Source: Streptomyces tirandamycinicus (lineage in GTDB: Bacteria; Actinomycetota; Actinomycetes; Streptomycetales; Streptomycetaceae). From it: a stretch of DNA of 64,000 bases. The notes below the pieces were generated by a model that was not told the origin of the DNA, ran no database searches, and saw nothing but the letters and a program-made list of their open reading frames with translations. Where the stretch lies: positions 558,001 through 622,000 of the forward strand of contig NZ_CP029188.1 of NCBI RefSeq assembly GCF_003097515.1, written 5' to 3'. Below, piece by piece: positions 44,297 through 52,063 of the stretch (its first letter is position 1; each line of letters opens with the position of its first letter). A program made the position numbers and the translations under genes.

Positions 44297-45742
44297 GTGG
44301 TAGCGCGCCTCGTCGTCGCCGCGCCGGCGTCCGGCAGCGGCAAGACCACCGTCGCGACCGGTCTGATGGCGGCCTTCACGGCCGCCGGTCTCACCGTGTC
44401 GCCGCACAAGGTGGGGCCCGACTACATCGATCCCGGGTACCACGCGCTCGCCACCGGGCGGCCGGGCCGCAACCTCGACGCGTACATGTGCGGCACGGAG
44501 CTGATCGCCCCGCTGTTCGCGCACGGCGCGCGCGGGTGCGACCTGGCGGTCGTCGAGGGCGTGATGGGGCTGTACGACGGGGCGGCGGGAGCCGGTGAAC
44601 TGGCCTCGACGGCCCAGGTCGCCAAGCTGCTGCGGGCGCCGGTGGTGCTGGTCGTCGACGCCTCGTCGCAGTCCCGGTCGGTGGCGGCGCTGGTGCACGG
44701 GTTCGCGTCCTGGGACCCGGAGGTACGGATCGGCGGGGTGATCCTCAACAAGGTCGCAACCGACCGCCACGAGGCCCTGCTGCGGGACGCCCTAGAGGAG
44801 TCCGGGGTGCCGGTGCTGGGAGTGCTGCGCCGTGCGCCCGCGGTGGCGACGCCGTCACGGCACCTGGGACTGGTGCCGGTCGCCGAGCGGCGGACCGATG
44901 CGGTGGACGCGGTCGCCGCGCAGGCCGAACAGATACGGGCGGGCTGCGACCTCCGGGCGCTGCTGGCCCTGGCGCGCAGCGCGCCGCCGCTCGCGGGGGA
45001 CCCCTGGGACCCCGGCGCGGCACTGGACTCCCCCGGCGCCGGCGCCGCGGACCAGAGGCCCCTCGGGGCCCGGGAGCGGCCGCCCGCCGGGACCGGCGAC
45101 CGCGCGCGCGTCGGGGCCCGGGACCGGCGGCCCGTCGTCGCCGTGGCCGGAGGCGCCGCGTTCACGTTCTCGTACGCCGAGCACGCGGAGCTGCTGACGG
45201 CCGCGGGCGCGGAGGTCGTCGCCTTCGACCCGCTCCGCGACGAGGAGTTGCCCCACGGTACGGCCGGCCTGGTCATCGGCGGCGGTTTCCCCGAGGTGTA
45301 CGCCCCGGAGCTGTCCGCCAACTCCCGCCTCCGCAAGACGGTCGCCGAGTTCGCCCGCTCGGGGGCGCCGGTCGCCGCCGAGTGCGCCGGGCTGCTGTAC
45401 CTCGCGCGCTCCCTGGACGGCACGCCCATGTGCGGGGTGCTGGACGCGGACGCCCGGATGACCGAGCGGCTGACGCTGGGCTACCGGGACGCCGTGGCGG
45501 TGAGCGACGGCGTCCTCGCCCCCGCCGGGACCCGGATGCGGGGCCACGAGTTCCACCGCACCGTGACGGAGCCGGGCGCGGGAGCGACCCCGGCCTGGGG
45601 GCTCAGGCAGCCGGAGCCCCGGGTCGAGGGCTTCGTACAGGGCGGTGTGCACGCGAGCTATGTGCACACGCACTGGGCGGGTGCGCCGGGCGCGGCACGC
45701 CGGTTCACGGAGGGGTGCGCGGCGTGGGACGCGCGGGCATAG
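44297..45742 (+). CDS. cobB: Cobyrinate a,c-diamide synthase
   Basis: 481 residues from GTG 44297. It shows the ATPase motif APASGSGKTTVATGLMAAF, the motif SPHKVGPDYIDPGYHALATGRPGRNLD, and EGVMGLYDG. The C-terminal amidotransferase has GGGFPEVYAPELSANSRLR, nucleophile Cys in AAECAGLLYLARSL and His in QGGVHASYVHTHW. It amidates the a and c side chains of hydrogenobyrinic acid with glutamine. An Arg/Pro/Gly-rich linker sits between the domains (about 235-280). It ends in a run of 30-bp repeats that leads to the cobE gene. Confidence 0.94.
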   Translation: MVARLVVAAPASGSGKTTVATGLMAAFTAAGLTVSPHKVGPDYIDPGYHALATGRPGRNLDAYMCGTELIAPLFAHGARGCDLAVVEGVMGLYDGAAGAGELASTAQVAKLLRAPVVLVVDASSQSRSVAALVHGFASWDPEVRIGGVILNKVATDRHEALLRDALEESGVPVLGVLRRAPAVATPSRHLGLVPVAERRTDAVDAVAAQAEQIRAGCDLRALLALARSAPPLAGDPWDPGAALDSPGAGAADQRPLGARERPPAGTGDRARVGARDRRPVVAVAGGAAFTFSYAEHAELLTAAGAEVVAFDPLRDEELPHGTAGLVIGGGFPEVYAPELSANSRLRKTVAEFARSGAPVAAECAGLLYLARSLDGTPMCGVLDADARMTERLTLGYRDAVAVSDGVLAPAGTRMRGHEFHRTVTEPGAGATPAWGLRQPEPRVEGFVQGGVHASYVHTHWAGAPGAARRFTEGCAAWDARA

Positions 45743-45808
45743 GTACCGGTGGTCCGGGGGCGCTCCCCAGGGCCCGTCGCCGGCCGGAGGAACGGCGCGC
45801 CCGGGAGC

Positions 45809-45898
45809 GTGCACGGCGGGTCCGGCCGGTCCGGGACCCTGCACCGCGAGTCCGACCGGCCCGGGACCGTGCACGGCGAGTCCGGCCGGCCCGGGACC
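45809..45898. repeat. Three 30-bp tandem units between cobB and cobE
   Basis: Units at 45809-45838, 45839-45868 and 45869-45898 differ at a few positions. The surrounding 253 bp has no gene I can support, although the cobE frame is open through it. Confidence 0.8.
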
Positions 45899-45995
45899 GT
45901 ACGCACCGGACGACTTCCGTGCCCCCACCTCGCGGGCGAACGACCCTGCCCTCGCACCACGTCCCGACCGGGCCCGCCCCGCCGGGTGCCGCGCC

Positions 45996-47315
45996 ATGAC
46001 CGGCCGACGTGCGGGCCGGTTCGTCGTGGGGGTAGGGGCACGCCGGGGCGCGCCCGCGGACGAGGTGCTCGGTCTGGTCCGGGACGCGCTGCGGGAGGCG
46101 GGGGCGGCGGCGGGCTCGGTCGTGGCCGTGGCGACCGTGGCCGCCAAGGCGCACGAGCCCGGTGTCGCGGCCGCGGCGGCCGCGCTCGGCGTCCCGTTGC
46201 GCACGTACCCCGCCGCGGAGCTCGCCCGCGTACCCGTGCCGAACCCGTCCGCGGCGGCCGTCGCGGTGGGCACCCCGTCGGTGGCGGAGGCGGCGGCCCT
46301 CGCCGAGGGGGGAGAACTCGTGGTGGGGAAACGAAAATCCGGAGGTCAGGGGCGACCGGGCGCGGTGACCTGTGCCATCGTGCGGCTTGCGGATCCTTCG
46401 GCTCCGGCACCGGTCCCCGCCGCAAGGGGAGCCGGTGGCGCCGGATCTGATCCCCGACGTGAACGACGGCGGACCGGTCGGACAGCACCGGCGGCATCGC
46501 CACCACCGCAAGGAGAATGTGTGACTTCCCCGCCCGCACTGCTCATCGCCGCGGACGGCGCTCTGGACGACGCCGGCGCCGAGGCACTGCTGGACTTCGT
46601 GGAGCACCTGGGCAGCCGCCATCCCGGAATCCCCGTCGCGGCCGGGCTCGTCGGCGACGGCCGGTGGCCGCTCGCGACGGCCGTGGGCGAGCTCGTGTCC
46701 GCCGGAGCGGACCGGCTGGCCGCCGTCCCTCTGGCGCTGGCACCGGACCGGCGGGCCGAGGACGCCCTGGCCGCCGCGCTCGACGCCGTCCGTGGGGACC
46801 GGCCCGGGCTCGCCGTGACCGTGAGCGGTGCCTTCGGCCCCGGACCGGCGCTGCTCGCACTGCTGGAGCGACGGCTCGACGAGGTGCTGGGCGGCGGTGC
46901 GCGCTCACCGCGCGACCGCGCCGGGGTGACCGTGCTGCTGGTCGGACCCGGCTCCGCGGATCCACAGGCCAACGCGGAGGTGCACCGGGCGGCCCGGCTG
47001 CTCTGGGAAGGCCGGGGGTACGCGGGGGTGGAGACGGCGTTCGTGTCGACGGCCGCGCCCGACGTGCCCGCGGGGCTCGACCGGTGCGAACGGCTCGGCG
47101 CACGGCGGATCGTGGTGCTGCCGTACGCCCTGTTCCACGGCGGCCCGGCCGAGCGGGCCAGGCTGCACGCCGAGGGGTGGGCAGCGGCGCACCCGGACAC
47201 GGAGGTCCGCTGCGCCGAAGTGATCGGCCCGGTGGACGAGTTGGCCGATCTGGTCGTCGACCGCTACCGGGAGGCCGTGGCCTCGCCGGTCCCGGCCCGG
47301 GCGGGGCGGCCATGA
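45996..47315 (+). CDS. CobE/CbiG-C domain fused in frame to CbiX-like domain
   Basis: 439 residues from ATG 45996 with no stop between two parts. Residues 1-130 form the CobE/CbiG C-terminal domain (GRFVVGVGARRGAPADEVLGLV, VATVAAKAHEPGVAAAAAALGVPL, VPNPSAAAVAVGTPSVAEAAAL). Residues 176-439 resemble the sirohydrochlorin chelatase CbiX. Between them is a 45-residue Arg/Pro-rich linker. A separate start for the CbiX part exists at GTG 46521 behind AAGGAG, so the pair may give both a fusion and a free CbiX-like protein. In the cobalt pathway CobE/CbiG acts on the lactone or tetrapyrrole ring. The stop overlaps cobC by 4 bp. Confidence 0.7.
   Translation: MTGRRAGRFVVGVGARRGAPADEVLGLVRDALREAGAAAGSVVAVATVAAKAHEPGVAAAAAALGVPLRTYPAAELARVPVPNPSAAAVAVGTPSVAEAAALAEGGELVVGKRKSGGQGRPGAVTCAIVRLADPSAPAPVPAARGAGGAGSDPRRERRRTGRTAPAASPPPQGECVTSPPALLIAADGALDDAGAEALLDFVEHLGSRHPGIPVAAGLVGDGRWPLATAVGELVSAGADRLAAVPLALAPDRRAEDALAAALDAVRGDRPGLAVTVSGAFGPGPALLALLERRLDEVLGGGARSPRDRAGVTVLLVGPGSADPQANAEVHRAARLLWEGRGYAGVETAFVSTAAPDVPAGLDRCERLGARRIVVLPYALFHGGPAERARLHAEGWAAAHPDTEVRCAEVIGPVDELADLVVDRYREAVASPVPARAGRP
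46521..47315 (+). CDS. CbiX-like sirohydrochlorin chelatase, degenerate active site
   Basis: 264 residues if translated from GTG 46521 (AAGGAG at 46510-46515). The two-domain CbiX fold is clear in VLLVGPGSADPQANAEVHRAARLLWEGRGYAGVETAF and LGARRIVVLPYALFHGG. The positions that normally read GHGTRD and GHAKGD read AADGAL and PDRRAED, so both metal-binding histidines are gone. The usual Cys-rich tail (NCDSC-type) is also missing. It is probably not a working chelatase; a structural or regulatory role, or a decaying paralog, is likely. It is in frame with the CobE domain upstream. Confidence 0.7.
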   Translation: MTSPPALLIAADGALDDAGAEALLDFVEHLGSRHPGIPVAAGLVGDGRWPLATAVGELVSAGADRLAAVPLALAPDRRAEDALAAALDAVRGDRPGLAVTVSGAFGPGPALLALLERRLDEVLGGGARSPRDRAGVTVLLVGPGSADPQANAEVHRAARLLWEGRGYAGVETAFVSTAAPDVPAGLDRCERLGARRIVVLPYALFHGGPAERARLHAEGWAAAHPDTEVRCAEVIGPVDELADLVVDRYREAVASPVPARAGRP

Positions 47316-48361
47316 GCGCCGACTTCCACGACCTGCGGCACCACGGTGACGCGGAGGTCCGCGAGGGCGGACTGACCGATCTCGCGGTCAACGTCCGCAC
47401 CGGCACGCCTCCGGTGTGGCTGCGGGAGCGCATCGCGGCGTCGCTGATGTCGCTCGCCGCCTACCCGGACGGCCGTGCGGCACGGGCGGCGGTCGCGGCG
47501 CGGCACGGGGTGCCGGAGGAGCGGGTGCTGCTGACGGCGGGCGCGGCGGAGGCCTTCGTACTGATCGCGCGGGCCCTGCGGGTGAGCCGGCCGGTGGTGG
47601 TGCACCCCCAGTTCACGGAGCCCGAGGCGGCGCTGCGGGACGCGGGGTACGAGGTGGGGCGCGTGGTGCTGCGCGCCGAGGACGGCTTCCGGCTGGACCC
47701 GGCGGCCGTGCCCGAGTCCGCGGACCTCGTCGTCGTCGGCAATCCCACCAATCCGACCTCGGTCCTGCACCCGGCCGCCGAACTGGCCCGGCTCGCCCGG
47801 CCCGGGCGGATCCTGGTCGTCGACGAGGCGTTCATGGACGCGGTTCCCGGCGAACCGGAAGCCCTCGCGCCGCGTACCGACGTGCCCGGGCTGGTGGTGG
47901 TCCGCAGCCTCACCAAGACATGGGGGCTCGCGGGGCTGCGGATCGGCTATGTGCTCGCCGGGCCGGGGACGGTCGCCCGGCTCGAACGGGCCCAGCCGCT
48001 CTGGCCGGTGGGGACCCCCGCGCTCGCCGCGGCCGAGGCGTGCATGTCGCCGCGGGCGCTCGCGGAGGCCGCCCGCGCGGCGGACCGGATCGCGGCGGAC
48101 CGGGCACATCTGCTCGCCGGGCTCGCGGAGTTCGACGAGGTACGGACGGTGCCGGCGGCCGCGGGTCCGTTCGTCCTCGTCCGCATCGACCGCGCGGACG
48201 AGGTGCGCGGACGGCTGCGCGCACTCGGGTTCGCGGCCCGGCGCGGGGACACCTTCCCGGGGCTGGACCGCGACTGGCTGCGGCTCGCGGTCCGCGACCG
48301 CGCCACGACGAACCGCTTCCTGCAGGCACTCGACCAGGCCCTGACCCTCGTCGGAGCGTAG
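47312..48361 (+). CDS. cobC: Rv2231c-type PLP-dependent CobC
   Basis: 349 residues from ATG 47312, overlapping the preceding stop. The class I/II aminotransferase fold has the PLP lysine in VVRSLTKTWGLAGLRIGYVLAGP, the motif VVGNPTNPTSVLHP, and the Asp in ILVVDEAFMDAV. Related proteins are threonine-phosphate decarboxylases or histidinol-phosphate aminotransferase-like enzymes linked with aminopropanol supply for cobalamin. It is last in the cob operon; a small hairpin follows. Confidence 0.88.
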   Translation: MSADFHDLRHHGDAEVREGGLTDLAVNVRTGTPPVWLRERIAASLMSLAAYPDGRAARAAVAARHGVPEERVLLTAGAAEAFVLIARALRVSRPVVVHPQFTEPEAALRDAGYEVGRVVLRAEDGFRLDPAAVPESADLVVVGNPTNPTSVLHPAAELARLARPGRILVVDEAFMDAVPGEPEALAPRTDVPGLVVVRSLTKTWGLAGLRIGYVLAGPGTVARLERAQPLWPVGTPALAAAEACMSPRALAEAARAADRIAADRAHLLAGLAEFDEVRTVPAAAGPFVLVRIDRADEVRGRLRALGFAARRGDTFPGLDRDWLRLAVRDRATTNRFLQALDQALTLVGA

Positions 48362-48490
48362 CCGCCACGCGACGGGGCGAGGGCGAGGCAGGGCGGCGCG
48401 CGGGTGGATGGGGGCGCGTCCGGGCGGGGACTCGCCACGGCGGGCGCGGCGCCTCCGCGCACCCGCGGGCCGTCGGGCCGCACCGGCGGG

Positions 48491-48516
48491 CCCGCAGTCC
48501 CTCCAGGGCCTGCGGG
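48491..48516. terminator. Candidate two-way hairpin between cobC and LAATG gene
   Basis: CCCGCAG and CTGCGGG with a 12-nt loop, between two convergent genes. Confidence 0.45.
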
Positions 48517-48545
48517 GAACCGGGGTGCCGCTGCCCCTCAGGCCC

Positions 48546-49466
48546 TCAGTGCGGCGCGTGGCGGCGGGACAGGGCGACCGCCGCGGCGCCCGCGGCGAGG
48601 AGGACCACCGAGCCCGCCGCGAACCACGGCGTCGACGTGTCCCCGCCCGTCGCCGCCAGGTCGTCCGACGGCTCCGCCGCCTCCCCGCCGGTCTGGGGCC
48701 GGACGTCGGGCGGCGCCGTCTTCACGGACGGTTCGGCGACGGGCTCGCCCGCCGGCGTCGCGCAGGTCGCCTCCGCCAGCGTCAGCGTGCCGTCGACCTC
48801 GGCGACGTTCAGCTTCAGCGGGTTCACGGAGACCTCGAGTTCGAGCGCCGTGGCCGCGGCCGTGCCTGAGGCCGTGGCGGTACGGGAGAGGCCGAGGGTG
48901 ACGACGCCGACACCCGGCACGGCGACCGCGGTCGTCCCGCCCGCCGTCAGCGTGGTCTTCCTGCCGAGGACCGTGACGGAACCGGGCACGTCGGCGCGGG
49001 CGACCGGCTTCTTCCCCGCCTCGCAGACCGCCTCCGACGTGACCTGGCCGACCTCGACGAGCGGTAGCAGCGGAAGCCCGGGTATGTGCACCCTGGCCCC
49101 GGCGAGTTCGGCGCGGGCCGCCGCGCCGTCCCGGTCGGCGGTGGCCTCGGCGGTGGCCACCTCCGCCTGCAGCACGCTGAACGGCCTGCCCTGGTCGACA
49201 CCTTCGAGCTGCACGGTCAGCGCGGTCCTCTCGGCGCTCGCGGGCGCCTGGACCTCGTTGAGGGACGCCTTCAGCGGTACCCGGACGCTCTTGTCGAGCA
49301 GGGAGACGTCCAGGCCGGTCCGCAGGACGACCGCGCTCGCTCGCCCGTCGCCGCCGCCCGTCGCCCGGGCCGGAGCGGCGAGCGCCACGGGTCCGACGGC
49401 CAGTGCGGCGGCGGCCGCGACGGCCGTCGCACGGCGTACGGGCATGCGGAAGGTGTTGCTCTTCAC
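48546..49466 (-). CDS. Secreted LAATG sortase-anchored protein (SCO1860-like)
   Basis: 306 residues from GTG 49466. A signal peptide (MPVRRATAVAAAAALAVGPVALAAPARA) is followed by an extracellular beta-rich domain with two cysteines. The C-terminus has LAATG at 270-274, a hydrophobic helix (WFAAGSVVLLAAGAAAVAL) and a basic tail (SRRHAPH), the layout of a sortase E substrate. The protein should be linked to peptidoglycan. Its position next to the cobalamin genes is also seen in S. coelicolor (from memory). The motif normally reads LAETG; here it is LAATG. Function is unknown. An inverted repeat is located upstream at 49567-49603. Confidence 0.85.
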   Translation of the reverse strand: MKSNTFRMPVRRATAVAAAAALAVGPVALAAPARATGGGDGRASAVVLRTGLDVSLLDKSVRVPLKASLNEVQAPASAERTALTVQLEGVDQGRPFSVLQAEVATAEATADRDGAAARAELAGARVHIPGLPLLPLVEVGQVTSEAVCEAGKKPVARADVPGSVTVLGRKTTLTAGGTTAVAVPGVGVVTLGLSRTATASGTAAATALELEVSVNPLKLNVAEVDGTLTLAEATCATPAGEPVAEPSVKTAPPDVRPQTGGEAAEPSDDLAATGGDTSTPWFAAGSVVLLAAGAAAVALSRRHAPH

Positions 49467-49777
49467 GGTGGTGGAACCCCCACGGGAGACACGACGGCGC
49501 CGCACGCCCACGACGGGGACCGGTGCGGGCGGCGGCGACCGGGAACACCGGAATACTCGCCCACCGGGAGTGAACCGTCAGACACCCGAAGCGGGTTCAC
49601 TCCAAAGTGACATTTCCGCGCCCACGTTCGATTGCCGGCGCACTGGCGTTCCCCCGTGTCCCCCGTGGGGTGGGCGTGAAGGGCGCAGGGCGGTCTCCGG
49701 CGGGGTGGTGCCTGCGCGCGGTCGTCAGCGGGGTGCGTGCGGCGGAAGTGCGGCGGCGTGGTGCGCGCCGCGGTCCG
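49467..49777. other. 311-bp region holding the LAATG gene promoter
   Basis: Carries a 10-bp inverted repeat at 49567-49603 and a TCACT-N4-AGTGA repeat right beside it. GC content falls here. No gene is supported. Confidence 0.6.
49567..49603. promoter_or_regulatory. Inverted repeat GGAGTGAACC / GGTTCACTCC
   Basis: Perfect 10-bp arms at 49567-49576 and 49594-49603 with a 17-bp spacer, about 100 bp upstream of the LAATG gene start on the minus strand. A regulator is likely, its identity unknown. Confidence 0.5.
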
Positions 49778-50866
49778 TCAGCCGACGACGCGCCCCCGCA
49801 CGACCACCGCGCTCGGCGCCGCCAGCACCCGTACGTCCGCCCGCGGGTCGGCCTCGTAGACGACCAGGTCCGCCGGGGCGCCTTCCTCCAGGCCCGGCCG
49901 CCCGAGCCAGTCCCGTGCGCCCCAGGTCGTCGCGGAGAGCGCGGCCACCGCCGGGAGCCCGGCCTTGACCAGTTCGGCGACCTCGGCGGCCACCAGCCCG
50001 TGCGGCAGGGAGCCCCCGGCGTCGGTGCCGACGTAGACGGGGATGCCCGCGTCCCAGGCCGAGCGGACGGTGTCGTAGCGGCGTGCGTGGAGCCGTCGCA
50101 TATGGTCCGACCAGCGCGGGAACTTGGTCTCGCCACCGGCCGCAAGCTGCGGGAAGGTCGCGATGTTGACCAGCGTCGGGACGATGGCCACGCCGCGTTC
50201 GGCGAACAGCGGAATCAGGTCCTCGGTGAGTCCGGTGGCGTGCTCGATGCAGTCGATGCCCGCCTCCACGAGGTCGCGCAGCGAGTCCTCGGCGAAGCAG
50301 TGCGCGGTGACCCGGGCGCCGAGGCGGTGCGCCTCGGCGATGGCGGCCTCGGCCGCACCGCGCGGCCAGCAGGCGGTGAGGTCGCCCACCTCCCGGTCGA
50401 TCCAGTCGCCGACGAGCTTGACCCAGCCGTCACCGCGCCGGGCCTCCCGGCCCACGTAGGCGACGAGGTCCTCGGGCTCGATCTCGTGGGCGTAGTTGCG
50501 GATGTAGCGGCGGGTGCGCGCGATGTGGCGCCCGGCGCGGATGATCCTCGGCAGGTCCTCGCGGTCGTCGATCCAGCGGGTGTCGGCGGCGGATCCGGCG
50601 TCGCGGATGAGCAGGGTCCCCGCGTCGCGGTCGGTCAGCGCCTGCTTCTCGCTGGTCGCCTCGTCCACCGCGCCGTGCCGGTCGAGCCCGACGTGGCAGT
50701 GCGCGTCGACCAGGCCGGGGAGCGCCCAGCCCCGGACGGTGCGCACGTCCCCGGCGGCCGGGCGCCGGTAGGTGACCCGCCCGCCGACCACCCACAGCTC
50801 GTCCCGTACGTCGTCCGGTCCGACGAGCACCCGCCCCTTCACGTGCAGCACCGCGTGATCGCTCAT
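49778..50866 (-). CDS. Amidohydrolase-family protein
   Basis: 362 residues from ATG 50866. The amidohydrolase metal site is visible: LPGLVDAHCHVGLDRHG (HxH), the conserved Lys in GDGWVKLVGDW, His in ARVTAHCFAEDSLRDLVEAGIDCIEHATGL, and Asp in YVGTDAGGSLPHGL. The C-terminal GARDWLGRPGLEEGAPADLVVYEADPRADV is the usual fold end. It probably hydrolyses a cyclic amide or peptide-like bond with one or two metal ions. It is divergent from ectA but spaced by 580 bp; no link to ectoine is shown. Confidence 0.9.
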   Translation of the reverse strand: MSDHAVLHVKGRVLVGPDDVRDELWVVGGRVTYRRPAAGDVRTVRGWALPGLVDAHCHVGLDRHGAVDEATSEKQALTDRDAGTLLIRDAGSAADTRWIDDREDLPRIIRAGRHIARTRRYIRNYAHEIEPEDLVAYVGREARRGDGWVKLVGDWIDREVGDLTACWPRGAAEAAIAEAHRLGARVTAHCFAEDSLRDLVEAGIDCIEHATGLTEDLIPLFAERGVAIVPTLVNIATFPQLAAGGETKFPRWSDHMRRLHARRYDTVRSAWDAGIPVYVGTDAGGSLPHGLVAAEVAELVKAGLPAVAALSATTWGARDWLGRPGLEEGAPADLVVYEADPRADVRVLAAPSAVVVRGRVVG

Positions 50867-51447
50867 GACGAGCACTCTACGAGCCCCGCCCCGAGGGCCG
50901 TCCCGCGACCGTGGCCGCCGAGGCCGCCGCCGACGTCGACGCCGAGGCCGACGCCGACGCCGACGACATCGACGACACCGCGAGCGCCGCGGACACCGCA
51001 GACATCGCGAACGCCGCGGACCGGCACACGTCCGTGGTGCCGTCCACATCGCGGATATCGCCGACGCCGGCCTCGCGCAGCATGCAGCACGGCCTTCGAA
51101 TGCTCACCAGAACCCATTCCCCCAACCACACCGGAAAGCAAACAGTGCATTAATAAGAGAATGCGGGGAGTCGCTTTTCCGAGAGTCGCTTCCTGAGTTC
51201 GTCTGCCCGATTCCCGAGAGCCTAAACGCATCAGTTGGGATGAGATCCACGAGTCATTCCACGGGCGTCAAGACGATGTGACAGACACCACACAAACGTC
51301 GTTCTGTCCGATAACTCCCGGTCAAAAGCGCATAATTCACCTCGTCCTCACGCCAGGGTGCGCGCCCGCGCGATAACACATCGAGCGAGACTCGCCAACC
51401 CCTCTCCACGATGCAATTTATGAATTTGCTCGGTAAATTAAATCCGC
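50867..51447. other. 581-bp ectA upstream region, partly AT-rich
   Basis: The left part (50905-51010) holds GCCGACGCC/GACATCGAC 6-9 bp repeats. The right part (51100-51447) is far less GC-rich than the rest of the window and has no gene. It should contain the osmoregulated ectABCD promoter. Short reading frames on both strands have no start signal or family sequence. Confidence 0.7.
51415..51439. promoter_or_regulatory. ectA promoter-proximal inverted repeat AATTTA-N13-TAAATT
   Basis: The arms lie at 51415-51420 and 51434-51439. TAAATT could be the -10, which would place the start of transcription close to the ectA ATG at 51448. No ribosome-binding site precedes that ATG. Confidence 0.5.
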
Positions 51448-51942
51448 ATGACCACCGCATTGAGCATCGACAGCCCGAGCGTGGAGGACGGAGCCGCCAT
51501 CTGGCGCATAGCCCGCGACTCCGAGGTCCTGGACCTCAACTCCTCGTACAGCTATTTGCTGTGGTGCCGCGATTTCGCCGCGACCTCCGTGGTCGCCCGC
51601 GGCCCGGGCGGTGAGCCGATCGCCTTCGTCACCGGCTACATCCGGCCCGAGCGCCCGGATGTGCTGGTCGTCTGGCAGGTCGCCGTCGACGGGGAGCACC
51701 GCGGCCGCGGACTGGCCGGCACGCTCCTCGACGCGCTCACCCACCGGGTCGTCCCGCGCGGCATCCGCGCGATCGAGACGACCGTCACCCCGGACAACAC
51801 CGCCTCGGACCGCCTCTTCACCTCGTATGCGACCCGGCACGGCGCGTCACTGGACCGCGAGGTCCTGTTCGACGGCGGGCTCTTCCCCGACGGGGGACAC
51901 CAGCCCGAGGTGCTGTACCGCATCGGCCCCATCGGCGACTGA
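51448..51942 (+). CDS. ectA: Diaminobutyrate acetyltransferase
   Basis: 164 residues from ATG 51448. The GNAT fold has VVWQVAVDGEHRGRGLAGTLLDALTHRVVP (acetyl-CoA motif Q/R-x-x-G-x-G/A), and the EctA lead IWRIARDSEVLDLNSSYSYLLWCRDFAATSVVA is diagnostic. It acetylates L-2,4-diaminobutyrate at N4, the second step of ectoine synthesis. It is first of ectABCD, all in one direction. There is no Shine-Dalgarno sequence and the -10-like element is very near, so the mRNA may be leaderless. Confidence 0.97.
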   Translation: MTTALSIDSPSVEDGAAIWRIARDSEVLDLNSSYSYLLWCRDFAATSVVARGPGGEPIAFVTGYIRPERPDVLVVWQVAVDGEHRGRGLAGTLLDALTHRVVPRGIRAIETTVTPDNTASDRLFTSYATRHGASLDREVLFDGGLFPDGGHQPEVLYRIGPIGD

Positions 51943-52063
51943 GACCGGTGGACCGGCCGGTCCCGGACACCCGTTCCGCGCGGGCCGCCTCCGGCCTGCC
52001 CGCGCGACCCCCGCACGACCCGCATCCCAGCTCCGTCCGACCCCACATCAGGAGTGAAACGCT

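Noticed and set aside
46400..46520. A GC stem with AGCCGGTG in the CobE-CbiX linker recalls part of a cobalamin riboswitch
   Set aside because: The GCCACTG box and the other conserved parts are absent, and the stretch is read as coding sequence.
50911..51153. Reading frame with Ala/Asp repeats before ectA
   Set aside because: Low complexity, no ribosome-binding site, and it ends in the AT-rich promoter region.
51254..51460. 68-codon minus-strand frame across the ectA start
   Set aside because: It covers the ectA promoter and start codon, has no family resemblance and no start signal.
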